In this document: piece after piece, positions 10,474 to 22,180 of the stretch
Layout of the letters: every line of letters starts with the position of its first letter
Position numbering within the stretch: the first letter of the stretch is position 1
Assembly: GCA_029204225.1 (NCBI GenBank)
Contig: MU833418.1
Span: 1 to 56,682 of the forward strand
From: Diphasiastrum complanatum
Taxonomy: Eukaryota > Streptophyta > Lycopodiopsida > Lycopodiales > Lycopodiaceae
Direction: 5' to 3'
DNA length: 56,682 bases
Translations under genes and position numbers: made by a program
Notes under the pieces: model-generated
What the model saw: the letters and a program-made list of their open reading frames with translations, nothing else
Database searches by the model: none
What the model was told of the DNA's origin: nothing

Positions 10474-12972
10474 TCAACACTCGTTTTCGGCTAATGAAGT
10501 GGAAGACCTGTCTTCTTTATCAGAGTCAACTGGCATATCTTACTCAGAATCCGCATCCAATGTTGACAAGAAATCTTGTAAGTCAACTTTTCCCTGTTGA
10601 TGACGAGTGGAGGATGATGGTTTTTTCATTAATCCAAGTCGTTCTTTCAATATAGATATAGTTGAATTTCGTAGATGATTGGTCATTATTAACTCAAAAT
10701 CAAATGCCAAAACGTCTACATCCTGTAAATTCAGATCGTCGAGTCTTGGTTGATTTTTTGACAATCTCTTTCTCTTGCCCTTCGGATCTACTTGTAACAT
10801 TTTGAGTTCATACCTTACCAGAAAAACATTTGTTGAAGTGGTGCGCAACCAATGGACACGTAGTACTTTTGTCTTATTGTTATTTTGAATGAAATCAGGT
10901 ACTTTGGCAATCCAGAATGGATGTCCTTCATTGTTTTTGGAAGCTAGAAGTGCAACAAGACTTTCGATTTGGATTTCATTCAAATCACCATGCCATTTCA
11001 TTTTTGCAGCTTTTACACTTTGCCTATTCTTCCTTGAGCCCACATAAATTTCATGTTCCTTACCTTGCACAAGCTGCAAGAAATCATTATCTCGAGGAGG
11101 ATTTGAAGGTTTGACAATTATAGCTAAAGTTTCTAATTTATGAGGCCAATGAAATTCTTCAGTTGATGATGCGTGTTTGAGATTGAGCAAACTAGTTTGT
11201 TGTTCCTCGAAAAAGTCCATCCACCAATGTTAAAATTGGCAAAAGGTAACTTGATCAAATCTCTATTCCCACGTGTGAAATCTATGCCTAAGTCATTTAG
11301 ATAGATCATATAGGTTGTACATCTCATTTAATTTGGAAGCTAGTGGTTAAATTGGCCAGAAACTAGTTTAGTAGTACTATGCCACTTGGCACCATTCTAG
11401 TGGTAGAAAATGTTATATCACATGGACAGGAGTGGTCTCCCACATGTGAAATATTAAGTATTAAGTTCAGATCCATTGTATATACTTTTCATATGAGTCA
11501 AATGTCAAATCTCCTAAATTGTAGGAGTTATCTCCTAGATTGTAGAAATCTAGAAGGTCAATACTAGCCACCAATGATGATTTGGCAAATTAGTGGAATC
11601 TTAGCCAAAGTGGATATGGATAAGCACTATGAGTTTTTTCACACATGCTGGATGTGGCTTAGAGAGAGATTATGAAGATTTTGTATATCATCCATGTGAG
11701 ATCCATTTGGAGGCTAATGATGAGAAACATTGATTTGGGGACAATCTTGGTGTTTTCACTCTATTAAGCAAGTTCTTTCTGAATGAATGCCTAGGATTTA
11801 TCAAGTGAACTTATTTGTTGTTATCAGGCTCTAGTCTTGCTGTACTTCACACATGTGAAGCCTTTGGATCATTATTTTTTGTGGTTCTTGCTAGAAATTG
11901 TCAAGTAAAAACTAGTTTTGGATACTAGTTTCAAGATCGATTAACATTGCCAATCACTCTTATTGATCTTTTGTAGATCAAAACGAGTCCTTTATTCTGA
12001 TTTTTGACAACCAATGCTAATCAAACTCATCAAAAAATTAATAAGCTGCTTGAATACTTGATTTCAAAAAATTTAATGAGGCAAATGGATCAACCTCACG
12101 ATGTTTTCTTTGTGCCTTTTGTTCTTCTAGCATGGACTTCAAGGGAGACAACACATCAAGCTTGATTTGAGTCGATGGAATATGTTAAGCAAAAATTGAA
12201 CTCCTTCAAGAGGTAGCCATGAAAGTGAATTTGAAAATTGTTTGCCCCATAATAATATAATGCATGATTCATTACATTTGATTTTAGAATGATGCTAAAA
12301 GCTAATATCAATTATATTAGCTACACATTGCTCTATTTCATTGGACGTCTTAATATAATCACGAAAATCATGTGTGTGTTTGATCAATGACACGTTTGGC
12401 TTTGGCACATACGATTCCTCGACAATGCTTTGAAGCACTGGTAAAGAAAATGTCTTCTTGTGTTTCAACCTCTTAGAAAAGCAACTAAACATTTGATCAA
12501 TTTGATCGTGGGTATGCCCCACCAACAAAAGTCCTATTTTTATTTTTTTTAAATTTTTTTTCTCTACTAGCATGGACACGTATGCCAAAACAGTTTGGCT
12601 TTTATTTTTCCTAGCAGTGTTGTCAAGCTGCAAATAAAGTATTTCTGGAAGATTTTCACCAAATTCGCAGATTATCTTATGTACAATGGTGATCGTCAAA
12701 TTTGGATCAATTCGAATGTTGGGATAATTAAAAAAGACCTTGGACTCCAAAGTGCCATTAAACACAAGTGTTCCAACGAGATGAATTAACCTGAATAAAA
12801 TCTTTCTCGTTCAAAATTTTGGGTACTCTGACAAAATGAGACAACATTGTTTTCTTCTGATCATGCCATTAATAACAAGGCCCAGATATTTTTGTGGACA
12901 TTCCAAAAATTTCTTTCAATGCTTGGCCAACTTTTGTCGTTCAACTGTTTGTTGATCTCTATGCACTTGAAG
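10474..12972 (-). pseudogene. DUF7869-type protein, decayed and split by an insertion
   Basis: On the minus strand, from about 12970, fragments match the DUF7869 pattern I know from uncharacterised plant and animal proteins. A degenerate VINGM block (usually IDGM) is followed by an open frame from 12765 with DPNLTI, LYLQLDNTARKNKSQ (Asp at about 12622-12624), GLLLVGHTHDQIDQMFS and SLPVLQSIVEESYVPKP. Coding similarity continues past the stop at 12295 to about 12020, is broken by an insertion (11230-12007), and resumes at 11220 with a C-terminal part containing GHPFWIAKVPDF and VHWLRTT. The TAA at 10540 may be a decayed Gln codon, since the frame would otherwise run to 10474. Stops and frameshifts make it non-functional. 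The Asp and His-rich motifs suggest an RNase H-like, transposase-like fold, which is inference. Confidence 0.7.
11221..12016. mobile_element. 778-bp insertion with 9-bp target duplication in the DUF7869 relic
   Basis: CCACCAATG at 11221-11229 and CAACCAATG at 12008-12016 (8 of 9 identical) flank 11230-12007. Removing the insert and one copy rejoins the interrupted reading frame (minus-strand ...FDEFD-x-HWWMDFFEEQ). The insert ends show only weak terminal inverted similarity (TTAAAATTGGC against TCAAAAATCAG). A 9-bp duplication suggests a Mutator-like non-autonomous element. The junctions do not fit GT-AG intron borders. Confidence 0.6.
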
Positions 12973-13030
12973 GGAACAATAACTAAGAAGTGTAACAATG
13001 AAGTTTATCATTGATTTCTAACACTCTCCC
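12973..13030 (-). mobile_element. Start of a copia 3' LTR after a polypurine tract
   Basis: On the minus strand GAGGGAGAG (about 13030-13038) is followed by TGTTAGAAATCAATG, the expected polypurine tract and LTR start at the end of copia pol. Only about 60 bp of LTR is present before the DUF7869 relic begins. Confidence 0.6.
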
Positions 13031-14395
13031 TCAATGATAAAATTACATTCTTCCATTCTTAAGAGACTACGAAGGTTCCCAAATTTATATTTACCTAAGG
13101 ACTTAGTAAAAATATCAGTCACTTGGTCTTCATATTTACATAAAACTAGATCAATGGCACCATCAATTATTTTCTCTCAAACAAAGTGATGATGTATCTC
13201 GATGTGTTTTGTTCAAGCATGTTCTGGCAAGATGGATACAACTTTTGTTGTCGCAATATACAGTTGTAGCATCCACCTGTGATTGATCCAAATCAGTAAG
13301 CAATCTTCGCAGTCATATTACCTCTTGTGTAGCATTGCTAAGTGCACGATACTCAGCTAAGGCTACTGTAGATTGCTTCTTGCTACTCCAAGAAATAGCA
13401 ACTGTACCATAGCTAAATGTATGGCCGCTAGTAGATCGTCTATCATCAATATTTTCTGCCCAATCAGCATCTGTATAACCTACCAACATTAGGGCTTCAG
13501 ACTGATCATACTTTAAGCCAAAATTTAACGTGCCTCGAACATATCTCAAAATACGTTTAGCAGTTTTCTAGTGAGTCTGACTAGGTTCTTGCATAAATTG
13601 ACTTACCACACCAACAGCATAAGCAATATCAGGGCATGTGTGTGTCAAATAGATTAAGCTGCCCACTAACTGCCTATATAAGTATGCATCAACTTTCTCA
13701 GCTTCATCCAATGCAGAAAGTTTGGTATTGGCCTCCATTGGAGAACTTAGTGACTTGCAATCCTGCATATTGAACTTATACAATAGATCTCGTGCATACT
13801 TGCTTTGCGTAGGAATAACATTGTCTTCCTTTTGCCAAACTTCAATACCAAGACAATAATGCATCAACTCTAAATCACTCATGTCAAAGGTATTGGAAAG
13901 GTATGATTTGATTTCATCAACTAAGCCCATATTACTTCATGTAATAATCAAATCATTGACATAGAGGACAACGAACACTATATCTGAGTTTTGCCTAAGA
14001 ATGTAAAGACTAGGATCAGCATCACTCTTTATCATTCCCCTTCGCTTGAAGTATTCATCAATGCAAGAGTACCACGCTCGTGGCGCTTGCTTCAATCCAT
14101 ATATGGCTTTGTTGAGTTTACAAACCAAATGATCTCTCTCTGGCTCAACAAACCCTTGAGGTTGCTCTAAATATGCCTCTTCATCCAACACTCCATTAAG
14201 AAAAGCAGATTTGACATCCATTTGCTGGATTTTCCAACCATAGAAAGCAGAAATTGCAATGATAGAACGAATAATTACCATTTTGGCTACGGGTGCAAAG
14301 GTCTCCTCAAAGTCTATACCTTCCTTCTACTCAAAACCTCTCGCAACTAGTCGTGCCTTGTACTTGTTGAGTTGCCCATCTGTTGAATCTAGAAA
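13025..14395 (-). pseudogene. Ty1/copia reverse transcriptase and RNase H
   Basis: From about 14389 the minus strand encodes the start of RVT_2 (NKYKARLVARGFE), then QQMDVKSAFLNG, IYGLKQAPRAW and VVLYVNDLIIT, where the catalytic YVDD has become YVND. RNase H follows (GYTDADWAENIDDRRSTSG, ISWSSKKQSTVALAEYRA), then YCDNKSC, a TKHIEI-type block after a frameshift, and the C-terminal end beside the polypurine tract near 13030. Most of it is one frame broken by stops at 14327, 13937 and 13568, where Gln, Gly and Trp codons are expected. Gag, protease and integrase are missing upstream, so the element has lost its 5' half. The product is dead. Confidence 0.92.
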
Positions 14396-15025
14396 TGAAC
14401 ATGTGACCTCCAAACAACTAGATTTGAACAAGATTCAAAGTGTTAGCAAAATCCACTAAGATCTAGATCAATAATCTAGAATTATATTATACCAAAATAT
14501 AGTCAATGTAGAAAATGGATCTTCCCAAGATCCAACAAACTTGGCATTCCAAAATTGTTTCAAAGCACACAAAGCTTAGATCCAATCCCACATATGTTTA
14601 AACTTTCAATTTTAGACAACACTCTTGAGATCAAGGGCATTGAATCACTATGATCTCAAAAAACACCAAGTCGGCACACTTACCTACCCTCAAAAATTAG
14701 TTCCAAACATCAACAAGATGCATCAACAACCCTTGGTGTCGTAGTCTTCTCAATCTACACTTCAAGCTCTTTCCATCAAAAGTCTACTTAGACTCAATGG
14801 ATCAAAAATGATATTGCTACAAAATTCCAAAGTGGATGCAACTCACATGTGGCATGCATTTTACACACACCAAATGATCACTATTGATCCAAGAAAACAA
14901 CCAGATCTAGCTATCATTGGACAATTTGAAGCTAGAAGACATTTGAGATCCAAGAGCATTCTCAAACCTAGATTTTTCACACAAAATCTTGATTCATGAT
15001 GATCTACCTTTAAGCATGCATGGAT
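14396..15025. other. Non-coding retroelement leader-like sequence
   Basis: No supported coding frame. It lies between the truncated copia pol and a primer site at 15026-15040, where a gag gene would normally be, so it may be leader sequence of the same or another minus-strand element. Confidence 0.4.
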
Positions 15026-15040
15026 CTAGCTTTAATACCA
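15026..15040 (-). promoter_or_regulatory. Retrotransposon primer-binding site
   Basis: Reads TGGTATTAAAGCTAG on the minus strand, directly after ...TTTTTAACA, an LTR-like end. Confidence 0.6.
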
Positions 15041-15370
15041 TGTTAAAAATGAGGATTTATGGACCTTGCAAAGATCTATCATGACGTACATGCATGAGAT
15101 TTTGCATAAAATCAATCAAGGCTAGATCAACTCGGATTTGCATGCCCTTGAAAAAAATACGTAAATTTCACTATGGAAAAGCCATACAAGCATCTTGCTC
15201 TCAAGTAGAGAGAGAAAATAATTGATCTCTCGGGTAGAGAGAGAAAGTACAAAGAGTATGCAAGTCAAAAAAAAATTACCTCTCAAAAAGTTTATGTGGA
15301 CTATGAGAGCTCAATTCCATATATTAGTGGCTCGAATTCTTGCTTCAAAAATGCATGTGAAACTTGTAAT
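15041..15370 (-). mobile_element. LTR-like segment, 3' end at 15041
   Basis: It is placed by the adjacent primer site and the TGTTAAAAAT (plus) / ATTTTTAACA (minus) end. The other boundary was not found; the coordinate given only marks where the minisatellite begins. It contains several short gagagaga runs. Confidence 0.35.
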
Positions 15371-15575
15371 TTTGATTGGACCCCATAGATTGCAGCTCAC
15401 ATCATTATTGGATCCCAAGATTTGCACCTCTCAAGATGATTGGGCCTCATGATTTGCATCTCACAATATGATTGGGCCTCATGATGTGCACTTCTTAACA
15501 TGATTGGGCCACATGATCTTAATGTTATTGCCCTCATGATCTACACTTTTTAACATGATTGGACCTCATGAGCAA
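15371..15575. repeat. Minisatellite, ~43-bp unit, about five degenerate copies
   Basis: A unit of the type GATTGGGCCTCATGATNTGC-CTCWYAACAT recurs near 15376, 15435, 15467, 15500 and 15558, with substitutions and small indels. Confidence 0.75.
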
Positions 15576-18500
15576 CTGAGATGTGGATTTGAATGTATTA
15601 CTTACAAATTTCTAATCCTTACATTTTGTGAAAAGTGTCATCATCTCACTAGAATTTGAGATGAAAGCCTATTGACTTTTCTTAATCATCATAAAAATAT
15701 GTACAAGGTAGTGATGGACACGTGTACATGAAAGTGAAAAATAATCAAGCTAAATTTTGCATATTTTTCACACCAACTACAACACTTATCAAATCGTATA
15801 TTCTAATCTTTCAAATAGAATAATTAGAAGATTTCAATATTGCACTTGTTTCCAAGATAATGATGACAAACTGTCATTTGTGATTAAAATATGAATATCT
15901 AGATCAAACCTGATTAAATGTAGACAAAATGCACAAACTTTAATATTGTGTTAAAAAAAAAAAAAAAACACTCTATGTATGTTGGGAAACAAATTCTAAA
16001 CATTTATAAAAGATCATATCAGATTAAAAAAAGATGTATTTGCAATCCTTCTACTCAATGGCAATTCTATGAAGATTGACAACACAGATATATAGCAATT
16101 TTATGTAAATCACGCTATCAAATGGAAACCAAACTTATAATGATGAAATCCAACTCAAATGCACTTAGGAGGAACCCTCTATGGCAAAATGGAAATGACA
16201 ATGCTTGTGAAAAATGTACCAAAGTTGTCTTTTTAGCATTCTGATTTGAGCTTGTCTCTAGCCTTTTACAAAATCTTTCATGCCCTGTATAAAAAGAAGA
16301 GAAAAAAGCACTTCATTTTTTGCCCTTCACTAAGAACTTTTTAAACTATTCAAGAGACATTACTCTAAACAATAGAATATAATATCACAACTAAACCAAA
16401 AACCTTAGATTGGATGTACCTATCTTTAAAATAAGACTACAAAAATAAAGGCAATAGTTGCAATCCAAACAAGACACTTGACCCAAATGGTATCACCAAG
16501 AGTTTTCCAATATATTTAAAGAAAGTCTTGAGAAAAATATTGTTCGCTACTATAGTAAAGGTGAGCACTTCTCGAAATGGATCATTTTGAGGCTTGCCCA
16601 CATTCATACTCCAACACAACTTACAATTTCATTGGTTAAACCTCCTAAACTTAGGCCCATCCTTACTAGGGTTATAGCAAGAGACCAAATTGGTTTAATC
16701 AAAGGCCATAACATCATCATTGTCCTTAACATATGAACCTTGTACACTATGAAAGACCATGGAAAAATAATCCACAATGATGACAACAAAAGCTAACCAC
16801 GTGTATTTTCAACACTACCTCTTCAAAATCACACCCATTCCTTCTACTATTGTAATTCAAGGTGGTTCAATTGTTTTATTTTTTATCCTAGAGCTTTCTC
16901 TTCTTTTGGTTCTCTAGTATCTTCGAAAAATGTACATTTCTTCTTACTTTACACGAAATTTCTTCCAACAAGTTGAGAAATGTGAAATGGACACTTTGAG
17001 AAATGAGGCTTTATGCAACATAACAAATTTCAAGAATTTCTTTTGATGATATATGATTTTATCTAGGGAAGGCTTATCCCACGATAGTTCTCAAGAATTT
17101 CCTTTATGAAATGTTCTCTTCATATTTGTGTGTACATTTTCTCACCTAAGAGTTTTACTTTTTGGGGCAAAATATGGTAAGTCAAGCATAGACAATGGAA
17201 CTAAACAACAATTTGGAAGTTTTGAGAGAATTTGATAGTGACCTTTTGACCAAGGCAAGTCCAAATGTTTGGCGAGGTTCTCTTATTAAGAGTCAACTTT
17301 TAATGAAAAGCTCACTAGAAGATCCTTCATGGTTCGTGAAAATTGGCTTTTCAGTTTTATCAATCCGTGAGATTTATAAAGAATCAAGAACTTGGGTGGG
17401 CAAAGTCCAACAGAAGCACAATACACCAACTCACCATTTATGGCGTGTGGCAAGACAAGGCAGGAAAAATGAAACTAATTGTTTTGAGAATGAAATTTTT
17501 TCATGTGTAACAAATTTAAACTTTCTTTGTTAATTCTTTCCAAAACTACCGAGAGACGATAACAAATGCGTTTTGAAGATAAAGAATAACCCAGCAAAAA
17601 CTATCAGGTCACTTTCCATGCTCAAAACCTTCCTACTTAATAAGTAAGCTTTGGGTTATAAAAGAAACATCTGAAAAGAGTAGGCAGGCATAATTTGTCA
17701 AAGCAGGCTGCACACTTCTACTAGGAACAAGTTAGGCTGTTATTTCCTTAGAACTGCATCCGTTTTGCAGAGTTTCGTCCTCAACTGGAACGCACACTAA
17801 AATGCAAAGCCAACCTTGCATAATCTCTCTCACAAAGCAGCTGAAAGTGAACAACCTGAACAAAAATCAGACCCAAAATAAAAATCTAGTATACATACCC
17901 AAATAATTTATGTTTTCCTACATATCATCAGTTATCCTGAACGTCCTCAGTTGTGCTGTGGTTTGCAGTTGAACTCCTGACCTCAAGGAGACTAAAGAGA
18001 AATTATCCTGCTTTTTCGGGATCTTGTTTCATGGCTATTACATTAGTTGGGAGTTTTGACCTAAACTTCAGAGTTCAGAGCTTATATTTGTTGGCAACGG
18101 TACGCCACATCCTAAATCACAGCCTCGAGCTGGAAAAATATAGTTGCTAACTTGCTAGCCAGTTGAACCAGGAGAAAACTTTAAGGTCAATTGTGCAATT
18201 CAAAACCACCCTCAAAAAGTAACAAATCAAGACGCTTCACCATGCACTGAAAAGTTTTAAAGATCTTCGGTGAGGATCAGTTTAAAGTAAACTAGCTTTG
18301 CCCACTGAATTCAAAAATAATGATTCTCGACAAAGTTTGGTCATCTTCTGTAATACATGAAAAGATGTAGCACCAAATCTAAGAATTGATATGGTCGGGA
18401 CTCAGCAACTTCCTTTTAGATAAAGTCCTTAGATGACGAATTGTGTGGCAGGCAAAAGGAAATAGGAGTTTATTAGCAGAGCCCTTTCAAAAATTGATGT

Positions 18501-18748
18501 CCTGGTGTCCATACATTGGATAATACCAAAAGCAAGAAAAAGTTTCAGTTTAAATCTGGCATGTCCAGGTGAAAAAGGAGGGTCCTGATTTATGCCAGTA
18601 CCGAAAAAGTAGAAACTTTAAGCCGTACTTTGTAAAAAGGTGAGAAGGAAGATTTTTGAGAACCGGAACTTTACTTCTGAAGGTTCATCATGTCTGCATA
18701 TTTACTTGTCCCTAACTGGGGAACAGGTTATTTAATGGTTAAGCAAAA
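15576..18748. other. No gene recognised
   Basis: Short frames at 16437-16789 (minus) and 17195-17533 (plus) have no recognisable domain. A run of about 16 A lies at 15954-15969. The sequence looks like low-copy or old decayed DNA downstream of the DUF506 gene. Confidence 0.4.
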
Positions 18749-18894
18749 ATCTCGTTCTGAGATCTTCAATGTACATTGTAAAGTCGTAGATATCTACATT
18801 GGTTGCAATACTCCTTTTCTATCTCGTTCTGAGATCTTCAATGTACATTGTATAGTCGTAGATTAGATTACATTGGTTGCAATACTCCTTTTCA
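18749..18894. repeat. Tandem duplication, 72-bp unit, two copies
   Basis: ATCTCGTTCTGAGATCTTCA begins at 18749 and again at 18821. The two units differ by a few substitutions and a short insertion (AAAGTCGTAGATATC against ATAGTCGTAGATTAGATT). Confidence 0.9.
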
Positions 18895-19296
18895 CAGGTG
18901 GTCTATCTTATTGACAGCTTTTCTGCAGGAATTATATCATTCAGTAACACGAAGTGATATGCCATATTGAACAGTGGACAAACATTAACGGAAAAGCTTG
19001 AGACTATACTTACATAGTCCCGATACATTATAATATATGATACTTAGTCACTGACATTGCCATTTCGATATATTATCCAACATCCAAGTCACTTTCTAAG
19101 GTGACAACTTTTATGTCTGTAAAAATCGACACAGTTGAGCATTCAGGCAAACAAAAACGGCTTGCCAAATTTCATCCTTGCAAACCTTACGATTCAGAGT
19201 CCTCGTTCAGAAACCAGCAAAGTTGTATCATTCTTGACCTCACAAAGAGATACGAAGTTGATGATACTTATTACTACCGGCACTACTATTATTGCC

Positions 19297-19302
19297 TTTA
19301 TT
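19297..19302 (-). terminator. Possible polyadenylation signal of the DUF506 gene
   Basis: AATAAA on the minus strand, about 430 bp beyond the stop codon. It is a single hexamer in AT-rich DNA, so support is weak. The interval 19303-19732 would be 3' UTR; the small open frames in it are not convincing genes. Confidence 0.2.
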
Positions 19303-19732
19303 CTAACATCTGTTTTATCAAAATTGGCATAGCCAACGTACTATTGCATCGCCTTATTCAGCACGGATTTGTACTCTTGATTCTGCACGATGGTGTCAAG
19401 ATTACCTCCACAGGAGATTGACAGATTGTGATCAAAATCAAATCTCTCGCTGAACTCCCATGTCCCATTACTATCAATGGTATGACTCGGGAATAGATTG
19501 CATTCGCAATGAAAATCAAACCCTTCCAAAAAGTAGACTTCAGCAGTAAAAAACCTAAACGGATGGAATTGTTGCTTTTTATACTCGCTACAATGATTTG
19601 AAGGTCTATTATTAAGAGAGCCGTGATTTTACACTTGAATACTCTCCTAAAGTTCTGCATGAACAGGCAAAGGTTTCGAAGTTGGGATAGATGGCTGGAT
19701 GATGCCTGTGCTAGGCTTCATCAAGATTCATG

Positions 19733-21283
19733 TTAGCTACTGTAACGGGAATCGTTAATTATTTTCTTCTTCCTCCAGGAGTCAATACTTCTTTTGTGCT
19801 CGAACGAGACTGAAGTACTGCAAACTTTCTCTGAACCGCCAAGAAGGCTTGCCTTTATGCGTCTTAGAAGTTCCAGGCACTGGTTACTTTCTGAACAGTT
19901 ACAAAGGCTATGGCCATCAGAGGAATCTATTCCTTTCTTCACAAGTGGTGGCAAAGCATCAGTTATGCGCTCACAAGGAGAGAGCCATTTCGCACGCATG
20001 TAGTCAAGTGTTCTCCATGGTGGTAGATGCATAGAGTTCTGCTTAAGGGAGCATCTTGCAGCGTCAGACATGACTTGCAAAATCTGGTCAAGGTTCTCAA
20101 CAGAACCAATGAAAACCGCCGGCAAAAGTTTCAACGTCTCAAGATAGTGCTGTGTTGGACGAGCAATTTCAAACTGCGACTGAAAATCTAGATCAATAAT
20201 CAAGCGCTTTTCATTAACACAACCTTTATCCAACATGACATCAAGATATTCGTATTCACCAGCGTAAGAGTCGCCTGCAGAATGGAGGTTTGAAGCGTCG
20301 CTCAGGTCATTTAAACAGCAGAAGTGTCTTATGCTACTGATAAGATACCAATATGAACAAAAGCAACACAATTTTTCGCAACAAAAATTTACCTCCAAGG
20401 ACTTTTCCTGGGCTCTGCCACTTCAATTTACAGATAGATGCATCACTTCCCATAGACCTGAGATACTTGACTATAAGACGCCGTACACAACCAGCCTTAC
20501 ATTCGGTTTTCTGCTCAAGACATACCAAATCTATTTGCTCATATATTACAGGTATAATTTTCTTCAATACAGTCAATAAGCTTTTCTCCAGAGGTGACTT
20601 GGATGATGTAAACGCCTGCAGATCCGCAAGAAGATGAAGCAGTATTATTCCGCTTGCGAATTGATGCACAAAGAGTTCCATAATGCTCAATCCTGGCAAA
20701 TTCATCAAAAATTGTATTTGGAATATAGCCCCTAAAATTCCTGCGACTTGCTATACACAAAGTGCAAGAGGCCTTGGATACCAAGCCTGCGATTGTCCAC
20801 TACCTTTTTACAATTAGCTAATGAGCTTAAAACGCGGGATATAAGTCTCACCTGCAGATTATCTCGAAGTTTGGCAGGACTTGAGGAACCACGGTCACTG
20901 TCACTGCCGTCTAATTGATCAAAGCCGTGGCTTCCAGTTTCAATAAATTCGTGAACCATTGCAGCGAGATCAGTCTCGCTTTCGCTACTCTCAATTCCAG
21001 AACCATATTGAATCGAGCATGATTTTGCATTTCTGGTAGATATCAAATTCAATTCTTTAGATTGTGACCCCTCTATTTGAGTCATCCATGAAGGACGAGC
21101 TTGAGTGGATTTGTGCCCTCTTTGTTTGGCAGGGACACAGTCCAGAGTTTCCTGCGTAGGTGGCTGAAAACTGTTCACCAAGGAATCCCATGAATGTCTT
21201 AATGGAAAATAAGGCAACTCAGTGGGCTGGATCGCTGCAGAGTCGATTCTGTTCAGAGACCAATGATAGAAAAGTCCAGGCAT
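19733..21283 (-). CDS. DUF506 / PDDEXK_6 family protein, three coding exons
   Basis: I infer exons 21283-20852, 20615-20393 and 20274-19733, giving 398 residues. All junctions are GT-AG (CAG|GTGAG donor, CTGCAG acceptors) and phases fit. The start is MPGLFYHWSL; the longer upstream Met is discounted because a TTTTCAG acceptor lies 2 bp before this ATG. Family marks in order: acidic DLAAMVHEFIE (residues 105-115), the Asp/Ser-rich DSDRGSSS (128-135), GSDASICKLKW (200-210), GEYEYLDVM (224-232), LIIDLDFQSQFEIARPT (243-259) and HLPPWR (301-306). Length is in the usual plant range. The family is annotated as PDDEXK-nuclease-like, but its biochemical role is not established; nuclease activity is not shown. 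It is the only intact-looking gene here, surrounded by repeats. The tail after residue 330 is less conserved and Lys/Ser-rich. Confidence 0.88.
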
Positions 21284-22050
21284 TTCTGAAAACACAACTC
21301 GTACTATCAATCAGAAATAAAGAATGTGAGAGAGTTGGAATTTCAATAAACGGCCAGATATCAAACAGTTCAAATAACAAAGAACAAACTTATCGTTTGC
21401 GAATCTGTATAAAGCTGCTCACCAGAATTCAGTTGATATTATAAGCCAAATGCCACCAGCAGAATCACTCTAATCTATCAAGAAAAATTTCCTTAACTAA
21501 TTACAGATCTCTTAGACATATCGGTCTTTTAACATGCGATCCAATAACTATCAGCAATTCGAGGATCAGCCCTAACCTCCAGCAGCTTAACAGGAAAATT
21601 CGCATAACAATTAAGACAATTTGCCGAAACACACCTTCAACCAGCACCACAACTAAATCTGTTCCAACTCCGGAGGGTAACTGGACCTTTAAAAGTGAGA
21701 TCTGAGGTCACTGATCAGAAAGTGCAAGAGCATGATGTCGCCCTGCTCAATTAAAGCACACACGAATGTTACCCTCTTATTGGGTTCCTCCAGCAGCCGG
21801 CCGAGACCCGGGATTCTCTTCTGCGATAGAGGGATGATTGTCTAGCTTCTTCCCAGTCGTAGGACAAAAACGGGTTTGGTTGCGATCACAGAAAATAGCA
21901 AAGCATAGCGTGACAAAGGAAAGCCTCACCGTTCAGTAAAAGATACACGAACCAACGAACCGTAAAAGAGAGAGAAAAAGGAAACGGAAGAGGAGAGAGA
22001 GATTGTTATTTGTGGCATTTTTAATGCTTCACCAAACACCCCCTACACAA
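21284..22050 (-). promoter_or_regulatory. 5' UTR with likely intron, and promoter region of the DUF506 gene
   Basis: A likely 5' UTR intron spans 21422-21286 (donor CTG|GTGAGC, acceptor TTTTCAG|AA). Further upstream, 21960-22010 is pyrimidine-rich on the coding strand (CTCTCTCTCCTC, CTTTTTCTCTCTC), as often seen near plant transcription starts. No clear TATA box was identified. Exact start site is unknown. Confidence 0.45.
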
Positions 22051-22180
22051 ATTCTAGGTTTAGGGTAGCAAATGCTAGATTTAGGGTAGCTAGGCAATCT
22101 CGTATGTGAATGTTGATATGCCCATTATGCTTGAACATACTACTTATGGTGGAAGGCCCCATCCAAGGGACTTTTGTATA

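Noticed and set aside
11230-12007. An intron in the DUF7869 gene
   Set aside because: The junctions lack GT-AG borders and a 9-bp duplication flanks the segment, which fits insertion better.
16437-16789. Possible gypsy integrase relic on the minus strand
   Set aside because: No HHCC, DDE or other integrase motif could be aligned; the similarity was too weak to support.
17195-17533. 112-codon plus-strand frame
   Set aside because: No recognisable domain or splice context and no repeat copy in the window; its length is compatible with chance.
19101-19660. Frames of about 100 codons on both strands downstream of the DUF506 gene
   Set aside because: They overlap each other on opposite strands, lack family features, and lie in the likely 3' UTR or intergenic DNA.
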